DNA of 64,000 nt, taken from JAUIAI01 sp041396685. Its GTDB lineage: Bacteria; Pseudomonadota; Gammaproteobacteria; Burkholderiales; Burkholderiaceae_E. The DNA is taken from positions 186,001-250,000 of the forward strand of contig JAWKYD010000008.1 in NCBI GenBank assembly GCA_041396685.1, read 5' to 3'. A program made the translations under genes and the position numbers. Positions 28,430 to 35,762 of the stretch are shown here, piece by piece. Position 1 is the first letter of the stretch. Every line of letters begins with the position of its first letter. The notes beneath the pieces are model-generated. The model did no database searches. It was not told the origin of the DNA and saw only the letters and a program-made list of their open reading frames with translations.

Positions 28430-28455
28430 GCACCGGCCGGCTTGCCGGCCGGTGC
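28430..28455 (+). terminator. Strong hairpin between the two H1-like genes
   Basis: An 11-base perfect stem with a four-base loop (CTTG) runs from 28430 to 28455. No T run follows, so it may act as an RNA stability element or a weak terminator that lowers expression of the second gene. Confidence 0.45.
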
Positions 28456-28492
28456 GCACATGCAACTGCCATAGCACTCAAGGAGTCTAGAA

Positions 28493-28852
28493 ATGGCAAC
28501 TGCGAAGAAACCCGCGGCGAAGAAGCCGGCGGCGAAGAAACCCGCGGCGAAGAAAGCTGCGGCGAAGAAGCCCGCGGCCAAGAAGCCGGCCGCGAAGAAA
28601 TCTGCGGCGGCGGCCAAGAAGCCGGCCGCCAAGAAGTCGGCTGCGGCGAAGCCTGCGGGCAAGAAAGCGGCTGCGGCGAAGAAGCCGGCGGCCAAGAAGC
28701 CGGCAGCGAAAGCGCCTGCGGCGAAGAAGCCCGCGGCGCCGAAGGCTCCGGCCAAGAAGGCGGCCAAGAAGCCTGCGACCGAGAAGAAGCCGGCCGCCAA
28801 GCCTTTGAATCCGTCGGCGGCATGGCCGTTCCCTACGGGCAATCGTCCGTGA
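28493..28852 (+). CDS. Histone H1-like lysine/alanine/proline repeat protein (second copy)
   Basis: A 119-residue paralogue of the preceding gene with the same KKPAAKK pattern, but with serine, glycine and glutamate substitutions (KSAAAAKK, PAGKKAA, TEKK) and a non-repeat tail ending WPFPTGNRP. Its repeats use mainly GCG and AAG codons, unlike the first copy, which suggests that the two genes expanded their repeats separately or arose from an older duplication. AAGGAG precedes the ATG. It probably binds DNA. Repeat length is likely to vary between strains. Confidence 0.87.
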   Translation: MATAKKPAAKKPAAKKPAAKKAAAKKPAAKKPAAKKSAAAAKKPAAKKSAAAKPAGKKAAAAKKPAAKKPAAKAPAAKKPAAPKAPAKKAAKKPATEKKPAAKPLNPSAAWPFPTGNRP

Positions 28853-28949
28853 CCCGGCGTCGGTTCGTGGGGCGTCCGTCGACGTTCCCGCGATCGACGC
28901 CGGTCCGCTGACGGTGGGTCCGAACGTGGCGCGCTTCATCGGCGCCGCT

Positions 28950-28990
28950 GCCCCGGGGTCTGGCCTTGTGGCTGTCCCCGGGGCGTTTTA
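28950..28990 (+). terminator. Likely intrinsic terminator after the H1-like genes
   Basis: GCCCCGGGG (28950-28958) pairs with CCCCGGGGC (28976-28984), followed at once by GTTTTA. The stem of nine G-C pairs and the short T run make it the best terminator candidate of the region, ending the H1-like transcript before yggT. Confidence 0.6.
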
Positions 28991-29003
28991 CTTCTGAGTA
29001 CTC

Positions 29004-29561
29004 ATGGCTCGTACGCTCTGGTTCCTGATCGATACGCTGGGCAGTCTGCTCGCGATGGCGTGTCTGTTGCGCGGCTACATGCACTGGCTGGGCGTGGCCA
29101 GCCGCGACCCGATCGGTCACTTCGTGATCGCCATCACCGACTGGATCGTAAGGCCCTTGCGCAAGCTCCTGCCGCTGTCGCGGCAATGGGATTGGGCGAG
29201 CATCGTCGGCGCGCTGCTGGTTGCCGTGGCGATGGCGGTCGCATTCGTGCTGATCGCCGGCATGACGCATGCGCCGGTATTTGGTCTGGTGGTACTGACG
29301 GCCGTCTACTGGTTGATCAAGTGGGCGATCTGGATGTTGATCGTCGTCGTGATCGCCCAGGCGGTGCTGTCCTGGGTCAATCCGCACGCGCCGATCGCGC
29401 CCACCCTGAATGCCTTGTCACGGCCATTCCTGATGCCCTTGCGCCGCCTCATTCCTCTGATCGGCGGCATCGATCTCTCTCCGCTCGCTCTGATCCTGCT
29501 GCTGCAGGTTTTGCTCGTATTCGTGCAGAGCACGCTGGGCGGATACGTCCTGGTTCCTTGA
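29004..29561 (+). CDS. YggT family integral membrane protein
   Basis: A 185-residue membrane protein with the two repeated YggT modules: each has a hydrophobic pair flanking a RPLRKLLP- or RPFLMPLRRLIP-type amphipathic motif (about residues 48-60 and 140-152). The family is related to the CcdA-associated and YlmG proteins; roles in osmotic-shock tolerance or nucleoid and membrane organisation have been proposed, without a firm mechanism. A hydrophobic C-terminus ends at 29559. The ATG at 29004 lies 14 bases after the preceding terminator's T run. Confidence 0.88.
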   Translation: MARTLWFLIDTLGSLLAMACLLRGYMHWLGVASRDPIGHFVIAITDWIVRPLRKLLPLSRQWDWASIVGALLVAVAMAVAFVLIAGMTHAPVFGLVVLTAVYWLIKWAIWMLIVVVIAQAVLSWVNPHAPIAPTLNALSRPFLMPLRRLIPLIGGIDLSPLALILLLQVLLVFVQSTLGGYVLVP

Positions 29562-29589
29562 GAGCGCCCTACCGGGCCGCACATCGGGT

Positions 29590-30090
29590 ATGCCACCTTC
29601 GTCCAGCCGAGCCCGCCCCGAGATCCGCAGCGCACGTCCCGACGACGCCGACGCGATCGAGGCCTGCGTTGCCGCGGCCTTCGGGCCATGGATTCCCGTG
29701 CTCGGCACCCGACCGGCGCCGATGCTCGAGGACTACCGGGCGGTGTTGTTCGCGCGCCAGGTGTTCGTTGCCGAGATCGGCGCCCAGCTGGTTGGCGTGC
29801 TGGTGCTCGCCAATGGCGCGGACGGCTTCATGCTCGAGACCGTCGCGGTACACCCGAGCGTGGCGGGCAAGGGCCTGGGGCACATTCTCTTGGCGCTGGC
29901 CGAGCGCGAGGCCGTGGCCCAGGGCCATTCGTCGATAACGCTGGTCACCCACGCCAAGATGACCCGCAACGTCGCGCTCTACGAGCGCGCCGGCTACCAG
30001 CGCGTCGGCGAGCGCAACGAGGGGCCTTTCGCGCGGGTGTACATGCGCAAGCAGCTCGGGTCGCGCGATTACCAGGGCCGCGAGCCGTAG
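29590..30090 (+). CDS. GNAT family N-acetyltransferase
   Basis: A 166-residue acetyltransferase with the GNAT fold. It begins with IRSARPDDADAIEACVAAAF, and has the acetyl-CoA-binding block LETVAVHPSVAGKGLGHILL and the closing YERAGYQRVGER. The acceptor cannot be inferred. It follows yggT by 28 bases, and its 3' end overlaps the end of the convergent PfkB kinase by 22 bases. Confidence 0.85.
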   Translation: MPPSSSRARPEIRSARPDDADAIEACVAAAFGPWIPVLGTRPAPMLEDYRAVLFARQVFVAEIGAQLVGVLVLANGADGFMLETVAVHPSVAGKGLGHILLALAEREAVAQGHSSITLVTHAKMTRNVALYERAGYQRVGERNEGPFARVYMRKQLGSRDYQGREP

Positions 30091-31061
30091 CTCTGCTCGA
30101 AGCGGTCGGCGATCCGGGCGCGGTCGAGCACGTGGTTCTGCGGCCCTTGCTGCTCGATCTTGATCGCGCCCAGCACGCTGCCCAGCCGCGCGCTCTTGAG
30201 CCAGCTCCAGCCGTGCGTGAGCCCGTACAACAAGCCGCCACGATAGGCGTCGCCGCAGCCGGTCGGGTCGACGGCGTCGGCAATGGCAACCGCTGCGATC
30301 GGTTGGCTCTGGCCGCCCACGTAGAGCGTTGAGCCCTCGCCGCCGCGAGTCACGATCAGCGCCTGCAAACGCTCGGCGATCTGCTGCTCCGACCAGCCGG
30401 TGCGCTCGACGATCAGCTTGCCCTCGTAGTCGTTGACGGCAACTGCGCTCGCCTGCTCGATCAGCTCGCGCAGCTCGGCGCCATCGAACATCGGCAGTCC
30501 CTGGCCGGGGTCGAAGATGAACGGGATGCCCGTCTGCGCCATCTCGCTGGCGTGACGCAGCATGGCCTCCTTGCCGTTCGGCCCGACGATGCCAAGGCAA
30601 GGCTCGCTCGAGCGCTGCGCCTGCTCGTTGGCCGAGACCTGGTGCGCCATCGACATCGCGCCGGGGTGGAAAGCGATGATCTGGTTGTCGGCCAGGTCGG
30701 TGGTGATGAAGGCCTGAGCCGTGTACTCGTCCTCGATGCAGGCCACTGCCGCCATGTCGATGCCCAGTTCGCCCAGACGCCGCGCGTAGTCGCGTCCGTC
30801 GTGCCCGATCGTGCCGAGCAAGGTGCCCCGACCGCCAAGGCCCACCAGGTTGTAGCCGATGTTGGCCGCGCAACCGCCGAATTCGCGCTTGAGCCTGGGC
30901 GCCAGGAACGACAGGTTCAGCACGTGCACCTGCTCGGGCAGGATGTGGTCCTTGAAGTGGCCCTCGAACACCATGATGGTGTCGAATGCGATGGAGCCGC
31001 TGATCAGCGCGCGCGCGGGTGAGGCAGCGAAACGCGCGAAGGCGGCGACGTCTTCGGTCAT
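30069..31061 (-). CDS. PfkB family carbohydrate or nucleoside kinase
   Basis: A 330-residue ribokinase-fold enzyme. The first PfkB signature region is LKREFGGCAANIGYNLVGLG; the second, DPTGCGDAYRGGLLYG, holds the catalytic Asp. The N-terminal ISGSIAFDTIM and FEGHFKDHILPEQ resemble proteins annotated as adenosine kinase or ribokinase in relatives; the phosphate acceptor is not certain. The ATG at 31061 is chosen because the long upstream extension of the frame overlaps the zinc-ribbon gene in another register. In other Burkholderiales this kinase follows the DUF3426 gene, as here, 65 bases downstream. Confidence 0.87.
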   Translation of the reverse strand: MTEDVAAFARFAASPARALISGSIAFDTIMVFEGHFKDHILPEQVHVLNLSFLAPRLKREFGGCAANIGYNLVGLGGRGTLLGTIGHDGRDYARRLGELGIDMAAVACIEDEYTAQAFITTDLADNQIIAFHPGAMSMAHQVSANEQAQRSSEPCLGIVGPNGKEAMLRHASEMAQTGIPFIFDPGQGLPMFDGAELRELIEQASAVAVNDYEGKLIVERTGWSEQQIAERLQALIVTRGGEGSTLYVGGQSQPIAAVAIADAVDPTGCGDAYRGGLLYGLTHGWSWLKSARLGSVLGAIKIEQQGPQNHVLDRARIADRFEQSYGSRPW

Positions 31062-31126
31062 GGGGTCTCCCGGGAAAGGTCGGCTCGGCCGCTGGGCGCG
31101 CATCGGGCCCCCGCAGCCATGATCGA

Positions 31127-32377
31127 TCAATGATAGAACAGCACGGCCGAGTAACCGCTGGGTGCGATGTCGGCGGTTTCCAGCGTCAGGCGGATCGGCT
31201 TCTCGCTGTCGCCCTGCATGCCTGCCTCGACCGTGGCGGTGTCGCCAAGATAGGTGTCGGGCTGCAAGGCCTTGCGCACCAGGATGCCGCCGGTGCTGTC
31301 GGTCAGCGTCAGTTCGATGGACGGCCATCGTAGCGCCATGCCCGCCCGGTTGCGCAACAACATGTTCAGACGATAGCGTGACCGACCCTCCGGTGAGCGC
31401 GCCAGATCGAATGACTCGATGGTGATCGCCTCGGCCCGGATCGGCACGCCGACATCGAGTCCGAATGGCGCGCTCAGGGTGCTGAGCGCACCGCGCATCG
31501 CAGGCACGCGCGCGGCGATGACCTCGCGCGCGCCGATCAGCACCTGGGCCGACAGCAACAGCGTCAGGACCCCGGCGGCGATCCAGACACCGCGCGGAGG
31601 CAGGTCGAAGTCGAACGCCGCATTGGTGCTGCGGCCGAAGAAATCGACCGCCTCGTCGGGCTCGTCGGACTCGCCGAGTGCCGCGGCCATGTCCTCGGCG
31701 TCGGCTTCGGTCATGGGCGGCGGGGCGGGTTCCGGTTGCCGGCGCCGCGCAATGAAGGCCGGTGGTGCCGCCCGTCCGACGACCGTCGTGCCGGCGGCCG
31801 GCTGCGAGCTGGCCGACGACTCGACCACCTCGACGATGCCTTCGTCGGGCGGCCGCGGCCAGATCATCGTGCTCGGCCATTCGTCGTCGGACCCGGCGGT
31901 GTCCGAGCCGGCGACGGGGCCCGCCGTCGCGGTCGCGCTCGATTCGGCCGGGATCGGGGCGCCATCGCCCAGATGGCGCTCCGCCCAGGCCGGATGATCA
32001 TCGGTGATTCCGGGCCAATCGGGGCTGCCGGCAACCGGCGGCGGCGCTTGCCGTGTGCGTGTCTGCCAGCGCCGACGGATCATCCGGGGTTGGCGCCCGG
32101 TGCTGCCCAGGCCGTCGAACGCGCCGGGTGCGTCATCCTCGGCAAGCCGGGTTTCCGGTAGGAAGAAGGCCGTATGCAGATCGGCCGCGACGGTCTGAGG
32201 ATTGCTCGTGCTCTGCGCCGCTGCGGTGCGGGCGTCGTTCACGTAGCGCAGGTACTCCACTCCCGAGAACACCTGCTGACAGATGCCGCAACGAACCATT
32301 CCGCGACGCAGCTTGAGTTGCTCCGAGAGCACCTTGAAGCTGGTCTTGCAGGACGGACAGGTGGTTGCGAGTGCCAT
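31127..32377 (-). CDS. Zinc-ribbon protein with DUF3426 domain
   Basis: A 416-residue membrane protein. Its N-terminus has a zinc ribbon, TCPSCKTSF followed by RCGICQQVF, of the MJ0042 type. A long low-complexity, acidic and proline-rich linker follows (about residues 60-230), then a single transmembrane helix (WIAAGVLTLLLSAQVLIG, about 245-262) and a C-terminal DUF3426 domain. Its function is unknown. In relatives it follows prmA; here a sulfur cassette and a TetR remnant lie between the two. Start at the ATG at 32377. Confidence 0.85.
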   Translation of the reverse strand: MALATTCPSCKTSFKVLSEQLKLRRGMVRCGICQQVFSGVEYLRYVNDARTAAAQSTSNPQTVAADLHTAFFLPETRLAEDDAPGAFDGLGSTGRQPRMIRRRWQTRTRQAPPPVAGSPDWPGITDDHPAWAERHLGDGAPIPAESSATATAGPVAGSDTAGSDDEWPSTMIWPRPPDEGIVEVVESSASSQPAAGTTVVGRAAPPAFIARRRQPEPAPPPMTEADAEDMAAALGESDEPDEAVDFFGRSTNAAFDFDLPPRGVWIAAGVLTLLLSAQVLIGAREVIAARVPAMRGALSTLSAPFGLDVGVPIRAEAITIESFDLARSPEGRSRYRLNMLLRNRAGMALRWPSIELTLTDSTGGILVRKALQPDTYLGDTATVEAGMQGDSEKPIRLTLETADIAPSGYSAVLFYH

Positions 32378-32539
32378 GAATCTTGATGGGCGGCGCCGGT
32401 CAAACCGGGGGCGCGGGCTGGCTCGGCCGCGATCGGGAGACGCCCTCGGGGCATCCTCGTATGGCCATCGTCGCCGAAGGGTACACCATTGCCGAGCCGA
32501 CGCCACGAGGGACGCGAGGACGGCGACGGTTCGCTATCA

Positions 32540-32569
32540 CATAAGTAAGTATCCAATGACTTACTTATG
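32540..32569. promoter_or_regulatory. Perfect 11-base inverted repeat, probable TetR-type operator
   Basis: CATAAGTAAGT (32540-32550) and ACTTACTTATG (32559-32569) are exact inverted repeats with an eight-base spacer, AT-rich in GC-rich surroundings. It lies between the zinc-ribbon gene and the TetR stub, 77 bases before the latter's ATG. Symmetry, length and place fit an operator for a TetR-family repressor. Confidence 0.6.
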
Positions 32570-32646
32570 ATGATTCGCCCGATGCCAACGGCCGTTTGAG
32601 CGTCCGCACGACGCCATCGGTATCGACATCTACGTTCGAACTCACC

Positions 32647-32862
32647 ATGGCAGGGAGCGCGCTTCGCGCCAAGTCCGGTTCACGCAGCCGCCTGCCGACC
32701 CAGGAACGGCGGGCCGAAATCGTCGATACGCTCCTGCGTCCGTGTGCCGACGCGAATCCGGCCACCATCACTTGTGCTCAGTTGGCTCGCGAGACGGGTA
32801 TCACGCAAGGCGCCGTAGTCCGGCATTTCGAGACCAAGAACCGGCGCACGCCTTCTCGCTGA
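32647..32862 (+). pseudogene. TetR family regulator stub (DNA-binding part only)
   Basis: A 71-residue frame consisting only of the N-terminal helix-turn-helix of a TetR repressor: RRAEIVDTLLRPCAD, ITCAQLARETGITQGAVVRHFETK. It stops at NRRTPSR just after the HTH, where a full protein continues for 120 or more residues with helices for ligand binding and dimerisation. The DUF1641 gene on the other strand ends 13 bases further on, leaving no room for the missing part, so the 3' portion has probably been deleted. A TTG at 32596 could add 17 residues. Without a dimerisation domain it is unlikely to repress normally. Confidence 0.65.
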
Positions 32863-32875
32863 CGCTGCCCGGGGC

Positions 32876-33664
32876 TCAGCGCTTGGCCGGCCGCCGCAGC
32901 TCCTTGCCGAGATTGATCAGGAAACGCAACGAGTCCTGGTTCTCGGGATCGCGCATCAAGGCCCACAGGCCGCCGGCGCCACCGGACGAGCGGGGCTGGC
33001 GGGCGGTGTCGGTCGCGGCGGTTTCGAATGCGCCCAGCATGCCCTCGAGCATGTCCATGCGATCGAGTAGCCGTGGCAGGCTTTCGGCAATGCGTTCGAG
33101 CGCGCCACTGGCCTCGAGCCGGGCGAGCATCTCGATCAGTCGGCCGGCCCCGCCACGATTGAGTCGGTCGAGCAGCGACAAGCCCTCGGCCATCGTTTCG
33201 GCCAGCCGCGACACCATCTCGTCGGTGAGCGCATCCTGCGCGGATCCGTAGACCCTGGCCAGCTGGACCAGGCGATCGAGGTCGCCGTCGGCCACCAGCC
33301 GCGAGATGGCCGGCAGCGCCTGCTCGAGTCCGGAGCGATTGACGCGGTCGAGCAGGCTGATGCCCTCGGCCGCGGTTTCGCTGAGCCGGCCGACCATCTC
33401 GTCGGTGAGCGCATCCTCGGCGGAGCCGTAAACCCTTGCCAGGCGGGTGACGCGTTCGAGATCGCCGTTCTTGACGAGGTCCGCCAGCGCCGGGATGGCC
33501 TCGGCGAGGCCGGAGCGGTTGACCCGGTCGATCAGATCGATGGCGTCGGTGCCGGCGCCGGCGAGCCGCGCGACCATCTCGTCGGTCAGAGAGTCACGCG
33601 CTGCCGCCGCCAGCCGTTCGATCTCGGCCGCCGTGTCAGTCGCCGTGTTGGTGGATTCGGTCAT
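32876..33664 (-). CDS. DUF1641 protein with three 60-residue repeats
   Basis: A 262-residue, mostly helical soluble protein. Three tandem repeats start at residues 24, 84 and 144, each opening D(S/A)LTDEMV and including (L/I)LDR(V/L)NR(S/G)G; the first two also share RVYGSA. The period is exactly 60 residues. A tail, RDPENQDSLRFLINLGKEL, closes it and is the typical DUF1641 end. The family is found beside SQR-like flavoproteins, as here, and its function is unknown. It is the last gene of the sulfur cassette, 12 bases after the flavoprotein gene. Confidence 0.8.
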   Translation of the reverse strand: MTESTNTATDTAAEIERLAAAARDSLTDEMVARLAGAGTDAIDLIDRVNRSGLAEAIPALADLVKNGDLERVTRLARVYGSAEDALTDEMVGRLSETAAEGISLLDRVNRSGLEQALPAISRLVADGDLDRLVQLARVYGSAQDALTDEMVSRLAETMAEGLSLLDRLNRGGAGRLIEMLARLEASGALERIAESLPRLLDRMDMLEGMLGAFETAATDTARQPRSSGGAGGLWALMRDPENQDSLRFLINLGKELRRPAKR

Positions 33665-33676
33665 GGCGACACCTCC

Positions 33677-34810
33677 TCAGAGAAGGCCGCGCGCGGACGC
33701 CCAGTACAACTTGTTGTACGCGACCTTGAACCAATGCACGGCGCGCGTCGGCGGCTTCGGCTGCGGTGGATTCTGGTAGTCGAACATCGCGTAGGTTGCT
33801 CGATCCTTGCCCGCTTCGATGAAGCAGAAGACCTTGCCGTCGTAGTCGCGCACCGGCGCGCCGAGCTTGACGATGGCCGCGATGTTCTCGCCCAGGGCCT
33901 CGGCCTCGAAGTGTGCGGTGGAGCCGGCCTTGCTGATCGGCAGGTTGGTGGTGTCGCCGAGCACGAAGACGTTCTCGCGGCCTTCCATGTTCAAACGGTG
34001 GCGGTCGGTCGGAATCCAGCCGCGTTGACCGAGACCGCTGTTCTCGACCACCTCCATGCCGCGGTGCGCCGGAATGGCGATGAGCAGATCGTACGGCTCC
34101 TCGGTTTCCTCCTCGCTGAGCACGACCTTGCGCTCGCCGTCGACCTCTTTCATGTTGAACAAGGTCTCGTAGGTGATGCCGAGGCGATCCATCTCGGGTG
34201 CCGCCCACTTGGCGACGTTCTCGAGCGAGTGCACGCGCCCGATCGGGTAGGTGTAGTGCAGCTGCACCTTGTCGAGCATGCCGCGATCCTTGAAGTAGTC
34301 GTGCAGCATGAAGGTGATCTCGAGCGGCGCCATCGGGCACTTGTGCGGTACGCCGACGGTGATCACGACCCGGCCGCCCTCGAACGAGCGCAGGCTGTTG
34401 AACATCTTGATCGCCGATGCCTCGGTGTAGAACTGCTCGGCATTCTCGGCCAGCCCGGGGATCTCTTCGGCGACCGGCCGCGAGCCGGTGGCGATCACGA
34501 TGATGTCGTAACCGATGGTCTTGCCGCTCTTGGTCACGACCTGGTTCTGGTCGAGCTGGAACTGCTCGACCGGATCGACATGGAACTCGATGCCGGGCTC
34601 GAGCAGGCTCTTCTGGTCGCGATAGAGCTCGTCGGGCGTCATCCGGCCGACCGCCAGATAGAGCAGGCCGGGTTGGTACATGTGCTTGTCCGAGGCCGAC
34701 AGCATCGTCAGGCGAACCTTGCCCGAACGCATCTCGCCGGACAGCCTGCGCGCGAGATTGTTCGCCAGGATCGTGCCGCCCATACCGCCGCCTACGATCA
34801 GGATCTTCAT
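33677..34810 (-). CDS. SQR-like FAD-dependent oxidoreductase
   Basis: A 377-residue flavoprotein of the sulfide:quinone oxidoreductase/NADH dehydrogenase II group. The N-terminal dinucleotide fold is ILIVGGGMGGTILANNLARR; a second nucleotide site lies near VIATGSRPV, and FVLGDTTNLPISKAG binds FAD. Only two cysteines are present: Cys158 (VPHKCPMAPLE) and Cys329 (GKVFCFIEAGKD), at positions matching the redox pair of SQR, and the third SQR cysteine is absent. It may oxidise sulfide or a persulfide and reduce quinone at the membrane. Substrate is inferred from TusA- and DsrE-like neighbours. The start ATG at 34810 has a good ribosome-binding site (AAGGAG). Confidence 0.85.
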   Translation of the reverse strand: MKILIVGGGMGGTILANNLARRLSGEMRSGKVRLTMLSASDKHMYQPGLLYLAVGRMTPDELYRDQKSLLEPGIEFHVDPVEQFQLDQNQVVTKSGKTIGYDIIVIATGSRPVAEEIPGLAENAEQFYTEASAIKMFNSLRSFEGGRVVITVGVPHKCPMAPLEITFMLHDYFKDRGMLDKVQLHYTYPIGRVHSLENVAKWAAPEMDRLGITYETLFNMKEVDGERKVVLSEEETEEPYDLLIAIPAHRGMEVVENSGLGQRGWIPTDRHRLNMEGRENVFVLGDTTNLPISKAGSTAHFEAEALGENIAAIVKLGAPVRDYDGKVFCFIEAGKDRATYAMFDYQNPPQPKPPTRAVHWFKVAYNKLYWASARGLL

Positions 34811-34916
34811 CGTCTTCTCCTTCGTTCTTGGTGTCAGCGCTGCGGTTGAGGCAGCCGGCGCCGACCGCGCCGTCCGGGGAACTGCGGCACCACCGGCGCC
34901 GACTCTGCTGCCGCCG

Positions 34917-35147
34917 CTACTTGGCCTTGCGCACCAGCACATGCCAGACGCCGGCTTTCTCCTCGGTGCCCAGATGCTCGTGCTTGACCTTGTTGATCCA
35001 CTCGGGGATGTCGGTCGCCGAGCCCTTGTCGGTCGACAACACCTCGAGTTCGTCACCGATGCCGATGGTTTTCATCGCTGCGATCAGTTCCATCAGTGGG
35101 CCCGGGCAGAAGCTGCCCCGGGCATCGACAATCTTGCGTTCCGCCAC
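34917..35147 (-). CDS. TusA family sulfur carrier protein
   Basis: A 76-residue TusA-like protein. The signature is DARGSFCPGPLMELIAAMK, whose cysteine carries the persulfide in TusA. In sulfur oxidisers, cytoplasmic TusA passes sulfane sulfur between rhodanese, DsrE-type proteins and the oxidation machinery; it is also found in thiouridine synthesis, but the neighbours favour the first role. The GTG at 35147 follows GGGAG by about eight bases; a TTG 18 bases upstream is possible. The gene is between dsrE-like and SQR-like genes on the same strand. Confidence 0.87.
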   Translation of the reverse strand: MAERKIVDARGSFCPGPLMELIAAMKTIGIGDELEVLSTDKGSATDIPEWINKVKHEHLGTEEKAGVWHVLVRKAK

Positions 35148-35192
35148 GCCGTGTCTCCCTGTCAATCGATTGAAACCCGAATCGGACCGCGC

Positions 35193-35582
35193 TCAGAACG
35201 TCCAGACCTGTGCGCCCGACGCATCGTCGAGAAACCTGGTCAGGCCGAGCGGCTCGCCCAGATAGGGCTCGAGCTCGTCCTGTTCGAGCGCGAGCACGTC
35301 CATGGCCATCGAACAAGGATGAATCTTGGTATCGCCGAATTCGACCGCGTTCTCGAACAACTGCTTGAACGGCGGCGCCTTCTTCTGCACCAGCAGATCG
35401 CCGACCGGCCCCTCGCTCGGCGCCGCCGAGGGGGCACCCTTGCGAAACGGCGGCAACGCGTTCATCGACAGGAAAACCATCACCTCGTGGCCGCTGACGG
35501 CGCCGACCGAAGCCACCATTGCCGCCATCTGCAGGCGTTCGATCTCGCCCGACACGACCACGACACAGATCCGGTTGCTCAT
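35193..35582 (-). CDS. DsrE family sulfurtransferase-like protein
   Basis: A 129-residue DsrE/F-like protein. The DsrE fold starts at NRICVVVVSGEIERLQMAA; a cysteine sits in KIHPCSMAMDVL, the position used for persulfide transfer in DsrE relatives. GHEVMVFLSMNAL is a typical family block. It should accept sulfane sulfur from or deliver it to TusA, its downstream neighbour. A strong GAGGAGG precedes the ATG at 35582. It is the first gene of the cassette and lies about 115 bases downstream of an FNR-like site. Confidence 0.84.
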   Translation of the reverse strand: MSNRICVVVVSGEIERLQMAAMVASVGAVSGHEVMVFLSMNALPPFRKGAPSAAPSEGPVGDLLVQKKAPPFKQLFENAVEFGDTKIHPCSMAMDVLALEQDELEPYLGEPLGLTRFLDDASGAQVWTF

Positions 35583-35696
35583 CGAAAACTCCTCCTCATT
35601 CGGCCTCACGGGCATCGGAACCAGACGCCACGGGTCGACCATCGATGGGTCAACGATGAGGATAGACAGAGTTTCCGGGCAAAGTCGATAGTGGCC

Positions 35697-35710
35697 TTGA
35701 TCGTGATCAA
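35697..35710. promoter_or_regulatory. Consensus FNR/Anr-type binding site upstream of the sulfur cassette
   Basis: TTGATCGTGATCAA matches the FNR/Anr/Crp-type consensus TTGAT-N4-ATCAA in every defined position and is perfectly symmetric with an added C/G at the ends. It sits in the 180-base gap between prmA and the DsrE-like gene, 115 bases before the latter's ATG, and suggests oxygen- or NO-responsive control of the cassette. I see no clear -10 at the ideal distance. Confidence 0.65.
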
Positions 35711-35725
35711 GTGAATCGGGTCCGC

Positions 35726-35747
35726 GTTCGCGAAATCGAGCGCGAAC
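35726..35747 (-). terminator. Hairpin after prmA
   Basis: GTTCGCG (35726-35732) and CGCGAAC (35741-35747) pair around an eight-base loop, 16 bases after the prmA stop on the minus strand and before the FNR-like site. No T run follows. It could separate the prmA transcript from the sulfur cassette. Confidence 0.35.
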
Positions 35748-35762
35748 CCGCCACTTGCCGGT

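Noticed and set aside
28096..28852. CRISPR-like or satellite repeat array
   Set aside because: The DNA repeats are in-frame codon repeats of lysine/alanine/proline proteins with good ribosome-binding sites; there are no spacers.
35193..35642. Longer start for the DsrE-like gene (20 more residues)
   Set aside because: The internal ATG at 35582 has a strong GAGGAGG site and begins the conserved fold; the extension does not resemble the family.
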